Source: Membranipora membranacea (Eukaryota > Bryozoa > Gymnolaemata > Cheilostomatida > Membraniporidae). Taken from it: 64,000 nt of DNA. Positions 57,442 to 64,000 of the stretch are shown in pieces. The stretch spans positions 24,426,001 to 24,490,000 of the forward strand of contig OU612073.1 of the NCBI GenBank assembly GCA_914767715.1, given 5' to 3'. Under the pieces are notes generated by a model that worked only from the letters and a program-made list of their open reading frames with translations, was not told where the DNA came from and did not search any database. Both the position numbers and the translations under genes were made by a program. Within the stretch, counting starts at the first letter, position 1. Every line of letters begins with the position of its first letter.

Positions 57442-60400
57442 TCAGTTGTCATATGACGCCATATCTACATATTGAGGCTGCTGGGGATGACTTGGAGCTA
57501 CTGACTGTGGGGGTGGTGAATCCTCCGGGTACATGTATGTCTCACTTTCTGGTGGTATTTCGCCGTACTCTTCAGTTTCTGGCTTTGCATAGGTGTGTGT
57601 TCTGGTGATTGCTCCGGGTCGCGTATAATCCTTTGGTTCACGAGGCGTGGGAGGTAATGGCATGTTTGAGTGTGAGTTTGACTGTTTTGCTTTGAGAGCC
57701 TCAAATTGACGTTTCACTTTGCAATATATGACGATGAAGATGATCAGCAATACAAGTGTGAGGAGCAAGGCCGAACTCAGTGCTAAGATTGATACTAAAA
57801 TTACAAAGAGCGATTCATTTGTGTATAGAAGTTTCTCTGACAAAACTACGGCTTCTTGATATTGGCTCACAAGTTTTTTACTCAAAGTTTACCTTGGCTT
57901 GAGGACTGAAAGTCATGGTGTTCCTGTACAATATTGTCTCTGGCAACGAAATACTATTCAACACTCCTCTCAAGATAGGTTTTATAAGATTTTAGAATTT
58001 ATAATGAGAACTTATTTTAAGTCAGACAGGGAACGGAACATTGGGCTCCTCAACCAAATCCTAACTAGTTATATTGCTTTTTAATTCACACTTCAGTGGG
58101 AGATGTACCAATATGATTTACATCTCACTTACCGATCTCAGCAGAGAGTGCACATATAGGCTCATCGCCTACCCAGTAGACCTGATCATTAAACAGGGCA
58201 CATGTCAGCGGACGGCTACCCCCATCAGCCACATCTATGTATCCCTTAAGGCAGCTGTACTCCACCTGTGAGCCGATCGGATATGTAGTGTTGTCACTGT
58301 TCAGTGATTCGGTGTTTGCTACCGTCGGTGGCGCGTTACAGAACATGTCTGATTCACTATCTTCCTCTTCTCCATCTTCAGTCGAGCCGGCATCTGAAAT
58401 AATACAAAAATGTAATCAGTATTATTCTCTCTGATGGGTCAACTGAACGTCATGGAAAACTTTATAATGTCATCAAGCTGGCATCCCCTTTGAAGCCTAA
58501 TCATTAATATTGGATTCCGCTATACTTTAATTGAATCTTCAATCTTCAATCTTTCTCGAGATTGAGAAAGAATCAGGTCTTTGGCATTATACTAGAGTTC
58601 TCAGTCTAATTTAGAATACTGATGTAAGCTCATATTATAAGTCTCACCTGATTTTCACTCAAAGATGAGATGAGGAGGTACTAAAAGGGGTACCCCCATC
58701 ATAACAAAACTGTTCCTTGTATCTTTGAGTGAAAATCAGATGAAACTGGGCCACAGGCTGTTTCAGAATGTAGAGCAACACTCTGAATTCAACTGTAAAC
58801 TCTAGAATGATACCGAAGACCTGATTCTCTCACAATCACTTCAAGTAAAGTATAGTAGAATGCTGCATAACAAGTAATGCTAATAGGTGGTATGTAAATG
58901 TGTGCTGACCTGGGCGTGAGCCTGGTAAAGTGTAGGAGAGCTGTCTAACTCCTCCCTGCTGCTCTGTACTCTCTCCGATATATATATAATCATCAGTCAC
59001 AAGCAGACTCCATGGTAATTTGAACTTGCAGTCCTCGATGTCTCCGTCCCGTGTTGCCCAGCTTGAGTCTATGTGTAAAAGCAACAAAACATTATCTGGT
59101 CTTGTTTTGTGCAATTTTGATAAAGCACAAGTGGTAATGGTCATGCAATTTTCTAATTTGACAATTCTGTTGGTAAAAATGGAATAGGTAACATGCTCTC
59201 TGCATTGCTTTGATACTCGAGGGAACTAATATTCAAACTTTGGGCCTGTCTGTTAACTTACATTGACAAATACTGAAGACTCGCCATGTTTCAGTGTTGA
59301 CCACTCGGAGTACGGATTCATGAGCGCTGGCTACCAAAAGTGTGCGATTGTCTAACCACTCTATGCCTATTGGTTCATTGAATTTCACCCCGCTGAATTG
59401 CCCGTCCGTCTTGTCAGAAGAGGTTTTGGTACTTCCTACTAACCATGTTTCCTGCCTATCTAATACATGCAGTACTCCATGTTTAGCCGTGACGTAAAAC
59501 TCATCTACATCTTCTCTTCTCCCTATGACGAAATCACACAACTCATGATTCTCACTACGATGGATGGTGGTGACAGTGTCTGCTGCCATATCTAGCTTTT
59601 TAATCTTTTGATTGTAGCTGTCAGTAATGTATATAGAGCCCAGGTGTAGTCTAATACCGAATGGGCCGTTGAACCTAGCTGAGTTGAGTTGTCCCTCTTG
59701 ATCTCCACTCTCTGTACATTCACCTGCATAGGTTGTGGTCTGTAGATTGCTATCCTTGTCCACCTTCCTCACACAATGGTTCCGGTGGTCAGATACAAGG
59801 TAGCCACCTATAATCTGTACCATTCCATATATTCTATCAAACCTGGACTCGATTCCGTTACCCTGCTGAAAGCCAGCTTCTGTATCGTGGCCGGCCACTG
59901 GAGTGATGACGTAACCACTTGTTGGAGTTGACAGTTTGTAGATTGCTGTATGGGTTGCTATCACAAAGTCACCTTTGTTTTTCTCATCCTCTTGTATAAC
60001 TGTTACAACTGAATCATTGACTGATGGGAGAAGATTTTGAATTATATATTTAGTTGTCACCTCTCCAAACATAACTCCATTAAGTATCGTTCCACCACCA
60101 GGCTGACTTGAAATGGGAAGAAAATCAAAATCTATACTTGTGAGCAACGATCATTTCGCAAACTAAACGAATACACAGCTATGAAGTCTGTAGTACAGCA
60201 ATAATACATAAACTAAATACATACACAATTCATACACAACTCATACACAACTCATTTATATTATGTGTTATATATGCAAGCGAGCTAATCGCCGGTAGTA
60301 GCTTTTAATTTTGTCAATGAATGCTGCATGTAACAAGACCCGAACTCCTGGCGATTTTATTGCCTTTGGTATGAACAAAGATTCTCTAAGCGTGCGCTTC

Positions 60401-60622
60401 AGATCTACCAAAAATAGTCTCTTAACATGGTTTGTTGATGGTTCCTCCTCATCATAACCTGTGTGTGACAATTAAATCACCTATTTTTGGCGGACAGATA
60501 TTTGAACTATCATGTAATATAATTAAAGATTATACTGACCTTGATATCTGACTGATAGAGAGAGTAATCAGCAGAGTAATAATGTTACCCGTACACATCC
60601 TCATACACATCCTCGTACACAT
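57442..60622 (-). CDS. NHL-propeller/sushi type I membrane receptor with tyrosine tail (receptor 2)
   Basis: Five exons, minus strand: 60540-60622, 59262-60106, 58910-59068, 58133-58393, 57442-57794. The phases equal those of receptor 1 (2,1,1,1); 566 residues. The start at 60622 is the most upstream of four in-frame ATGs (MCTRMCMRM), so the true start may be slightly downstream. Signal segment GNIITLLITLSIS; NHL-like propeller with YITDSYNQKIKKLD and WLVGSTK; an acidic linker (EDGEEEDSESD); a sushi domain (MFCNAPP, EYSCLKG, PLTCALF, YWVGDEPICA); helix LLLTLVLLIIFIVIYC. The tail has a proline motif (PLPPTPREP), TYAKP, EEYGEIPPESETYMYPED and YVDMASYDN. YGEI-x6-YMYP has ITAM spacing but Pro at the last position. 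YVDM is a YxxM motif. Protein function is inferred from architecture only. Confidence 0.87.
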
Positions 60623-61450
60623 CCTCGGGTCGGTTGTGTATGATTTACTGACACAGGAGTACATACAGCTCATTTATAAATAAATTATTCTACAACTTGC
60701 CAGGCCACTTCACCATTGCTGCCTGATCAATCCCTGCACAGGTCAAACAAAACTACGTTAATTATGGGTTAGTTGTTCATCATGATGCTATTAACTTCAC
60801 CATTTAAAGCCAATGAGTTGTAAAATGATAGGGTGTAGAATGCATAGTGTGCATGTATGTCTGTCATTAAGCTGTATTGTTTGGGTTGCTTTGAAAATGA
60901 CAACTACATCAGCAGTAATTAAGCTCAGTGAACTTGACGCAGGACCTGAAATTGGGAGAAGTGGTTGAATGCCTCTCCGCTTATCTTAAAGTAGGTGATT
61001 CATGGCGGAGTGGGGTGTTTATTTATTCAGTGACCAATAGAGTGCAATACCAGCCAGACTTAAGGATGTGTGACCGATCTTTGACTGTATTTACATATAA
61101 TTTAGACTAAATATAATACTATTCTTGGGGCATTAACTTAGGAGCCAACAGAAGGTGTGGCATAGTAATCTGCTTTGATATAATTACGTCTCAATTTTGA
61201 AATAAAAACTTAAAAAGTGATTCATGGGCTGTCTTTGTACATAGCTGACAATAGAAAACTAAAAACTTGATAGTGACGTTATGCCTAAGCAGTTATCTTC
61301 CCTCACTATCCAAAACTAAAAATACTACAAGCAGCTTTATGGTTGAGGATATTTACTTTTAATGAATGCAAGACATTGTTCTGTGGAGCAGGCAGAATTA
61401 TAGCCAGACATAGACATACTATCTCCTAGGAATCATTACCATCAGTCTCT
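60623..61450. other. Spacer between receptors 2 and 3; no gene seen
   Basis: Upstream flank of receptor 2 and 3' flank of receptor 3. No clear TATA box, and only short chance frames. Confidence 0.6.
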
Positions 61451-62350
61451 TCAAAACATATCTGGACCTTCATACTCTGAGTACGTATGACTCGACGCAT
61501 CTGGCAGCTGTATACCCTCAAAGTTAATGTTTATTTCACCCTCTGATTGTATTTCACTGTAATATTCCATCCTTGGCAACACCTCACGGGGAATTTCATA
61601 TTCTACATGAGGAATCGGATTGTCTTCATATTCTACACGAGGAATCGGATTGTCTTCATATTCTGTATTAGGGATCGAAATGTCTTCATATTCTGTATGA
61701 GAGATTGAAATGTCTTCATACTCTTCAAGAGGAATTGATGGCAGCGGGAAACCCGGGTGTGTGATACATTGTTTGCTGTCAGCGGTATCAAGCCGCCGCT
61801 TGATTTTGCAGTAGTGAATTATGAAAATGATGAGCAGAATAAATGTCAATAACAATCCAGAACTCAGTGCTGCAACCATTACCACAAAATTTATAAAACA
61901 ATTTATGATACACTAGATTGCATATACATATGTGTGGTAAAGAGCTCAAATACAAGCTAATTACCGTACATGACTTGACAGGATCACAGCACAGACTTAA
62001 TCTTATAAAGGTGATCAAAGTGAGAGACCGAATTATAACCTTATTTCTCTTAAGTTGTAACCAAGTTATATTATGTCTTGATTTGCTTACCGATCTCAGT
62101 AGATAGGACACACATAGGCTCATCTCCCACCCAGTAAGTGCGATCATTAAACTGAGCACAGGTCAGAGATCCGCTACCATTATTGATAATCCGAGTATCC
62201 ATTACGGCACCTGTATACCACCAGTGAGCCGACTTCATATGTAGCGTTCTTACTGGTCAGAGGATCAGTGTTTCTTACATCTGGTGGTGCATCACACGAC
62301 ATATGAGATGTCTTAATACGACCTTCTGGGTCATCCCAATCCTGTGAAAC
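61451..62350 (-). pseudogene. Receptor 3: sushi exon (frameshifted) plus intact TM/ITAM-like tail exon; no NHL exons found
   Basis: Two exons, minus strand: sushi exon from about 62344-62350 down to 62101, and TM/tail exon 61451-61869. The tail exon is intact: helix LLLTFILLIIFIIHYC, then five EYE-containing repeats of ten residues, YEDISISHTEYEDI being an exact YxxI-x6-YxxI, then YYSEI and TYSEYEGP. The sushi exon aligns with receptor 4 but has one extra base near 62185 (GGATACTCGGAT, then TATC where receptor 4 has ACT), leading to TAA. The usual phase-1 entry into the exon also meets a TGA. No NHL exon lies in 62351-63217. It may be a decayed copy, a sequencing error, or a set of alternative 3' exons for receptor 4. 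Confidence 0.6.
61594..61733 (-). repeat. 30-bp coding repeat (five ten-residue EYED units) in receptor 3 tail
   Basis: About five in-frame 30-base units (TCTTCATATTCTRTA on the + strand). Translated, each has EYED or EYEI. The frame is kept and the tyrosine is conserved in all units, while the other positions vary (ISISHT, ISIPNT, NPIPRV, NPIPHV). Confidence 0.93.
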
Positions 62351-63217
62351 CTGTGATCAAAACAAAAAAAATTGGGGCAAAAATGCAAAATCAGAATTTC
62401 TAAAGATAATTTTTTTTTTAATTCGCTCCATTAGAATCGGGTGGACACTAATTAGCAAGCAATATAGCACTTGTCGGTTTATTTGTATTTGTGTGGTCTA
62501 TTATATACTATATCAAATACCCTTGGTACACACTGGACATCCACAATTCTTCTTCCTATGCCGTGAAACCCAATCAGGTGAAAACCAAATAAAACATCTA
62601 CAGGCATGGATCAGTAACACTATCATAATTATGAATAATGATTTAGCTTTATTATGAAATAGCCAGATTTCTGCTCAATTTGGTGCCTACTGAATTGTTT
62701 TTTGTACATTATTGACACCTGATCACAAATGTAAGTATGACTGCTTAGTGTCCATAATCATAGACATCAAAACTTGGTTTTCAATAGATCCATCGAGGCC
62801 ATTAATTTATGTTATGCATCATGCACATATAACTCTGTGTTAATGTGGTGTGATTCTGTTCACAACCTGGCTTCTCTAAATATGAGATTATGACCTTGGT
62901 GTATATCAAGCTCCAATGTGGCTTGTTTCCTATTAAAGTCCTAAAATGAATTTTAATGTAGCAAACAGAGCTATAATGTCAGATAGACTTGAAGTAACAA
63001 GCATAATCAGTTAGAGTTGTCTAAAACAAGCTGGTATTATTTCTTTATTTGAAAATATATTTGGGTATTGAGGTAGCGAATTAACATACTTGGAACTTTT
63101 TGCTTGGCAATTACTCTATGATTTGTCCCTGTACATGAGCCCAATGGAAGAGAGAAAAAATAGGCATAGGCCTGCTTATTCCGACTGTCTATGACTTCTC
63201 ACATCTGACCACAATTA
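62351..63217. other. Spacer between receptor 3 and receptor 4 modules; no NHL exon seen
   Basis: AT-rich sequence. I searched both strands for the NHL-exon cores found in receptors 1 and 2 (YITDSYN, GPFG, DHxNHC) and found none, and no signal-peptide exon is visible. Confidence 0.6.
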
Positions 63218-64000
63218 TTATTCAGGGTAGAGGTAGGTTGCACTTTCTGGTGGTATTTCACTGTAGTATGGGTCTGTCCTCCGGGGTGAAGGAGTAACCC
63301 TTCTTGTTAGATCCTCTCGTTGGTTATTAAATTGTTCTGCAGAAGAAATTGCTGGTAACGGAAATCTTGGGTATGTGTGTGACCTTCTGCCTTTGAGAAT
63401 ATCAAATTGGCGCTTGGCTTTGCAGTAGTGGACTATGAAGTATATTAGGAGAATGAGTGTCACAAGCAATCCAGAACTAAGCACTGCCATGACTACTGCA
63501 AAATTAGTATTAAATGAATAAAATTAGGATATACTTATGACACTAGCTAGTGCGATCAAATCAGTGGGGCCAAATTGATATAAATTATTCTTATTCTTTA
63601 TGCAAAATTGGTTTTTTTCATTGTACAGATTTTCATAGTCACAGCAATAAAGATAAAAAAAATGCTTGATAATAAAACAATTGATGTATGTGAATAATTG
63701 ATGATTTACATGGCACCGGTGTGGTGTAAAAGATGTAGTCCACCAAAATGGATAATGTGACGTATTGGTCTTGTAAAAGTGAAAGCAATTTGGAATTTTT
63801 ATGATTACTTACCAATTTCAGTGGATAGGACACACACGGGCTCTTCTCCTACCCAGTAAGCACGATCATTGAACAGAGCACATGTGAGAGAGCCGCTACC
63901 ATTATTAGTATCGGAGTATCCGTAAGAGCATCGGTATACAACCAGTGAGCCGACGCTGTATGTTGTGTTCTCACTGATCAGAGGCTCTGTGTTTTTCACT
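63218..64000 (-). CDS. Receptor 4, partial: sushi exon and TM/tyrosine-tail exon; 5' part outside window
   Basis: TM/tail exon 63218-63495 and sushi exon from 63813 to beyond 64000, joined in phase 1 as in the family. The sushi part has YRCSYGYSDTNNGSGSLTCA and YWVGEEPVCVLSTEI. Helix GLLVTLILLIYFIVHYC is followed by a tail with RTDPYYSEIPPESATYLYPE at its end, almost the same as receptor 2 (YGEIPPESETYMYPE). The signal peptide and NHL exons should lie to the right of the window. The frame is open throughout the visible part. Confidence 0.82.

Noticed and set aside
1-64000. CRISPR array, bacterial operons, viral genes or phage
   Set aside because: Spliced animal genes throughout. The tandem repeats lack unique spacers of constant size, and no viral or bacterial protein is seen.

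Overview
The window is nuclear DNA of an animal. It is AT-rich, intron-dense and full of minisatellites, and it carries a tRNA-derived SINE and small DNA transposons. The genes are metazoan: midasin, a seven-helix receptor, secreted Kunitz proteins, and sushi/NHL receptors. Nothing fixes the species. A marine invertebrate, possibly a sponge or other early-branching animal, is my guess with low confidence.

The backbone is MDN1 (midasin/Rea1) on the + strand. I could place 65 GT-AG exons from the ATG at 176 to 54039, and the reading frame stays intact across every junction (10,361 coding bases, about 3,450 codons). They encode the N-terminal region, all six AAA+ modules and most of the long linker. 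The acidic stretch and C-terminal MIDAS domain are not in the window, so the gene should continue to the right.

On the opposite strand, other genes sit inside MDN1 introns. The intron 23283-31985 holds a complete nine-exon class-A-like GPCR gene (24141-29583). The intron 42703-52893 holds three small secreted Kunitz genes (43539-44266, 45161-47858, 50468-51228). From 54040 to the right edge, in what is probably another very large MDN1 intron, lies a tandem family of type I membrane receptors: signal peptide, NHL-like beta-propeller, sushi/CCP domain, one transmembrane helix and a tyrosine-rich cytoplasmic tail. Two are complete (54532-56885 and 57442-60622). One has a frameshifted sushi exon but an intact tail with ITAM-spaced tyrosine repeats (61451-62350). 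One runs off the edge (63218-64000). This receptor family is the most likely undescribed system here.

A second theme is tandem repeats at splice sites. Several minisatellites start at, or include, a 5' splice site. In the GPCR gene a 48-bp unit carrying the exon end and its donor is repeated ten times. The largest array, a 34-bp G-rich minisatellite of about 2.66 kb, fills one MDN1 intron. Transposon remnants include a hAT-like MITE, a 1.64-kb long-inverted-repeat element filling most of a Kunitz gene intron, a fold-back element and a SINE.
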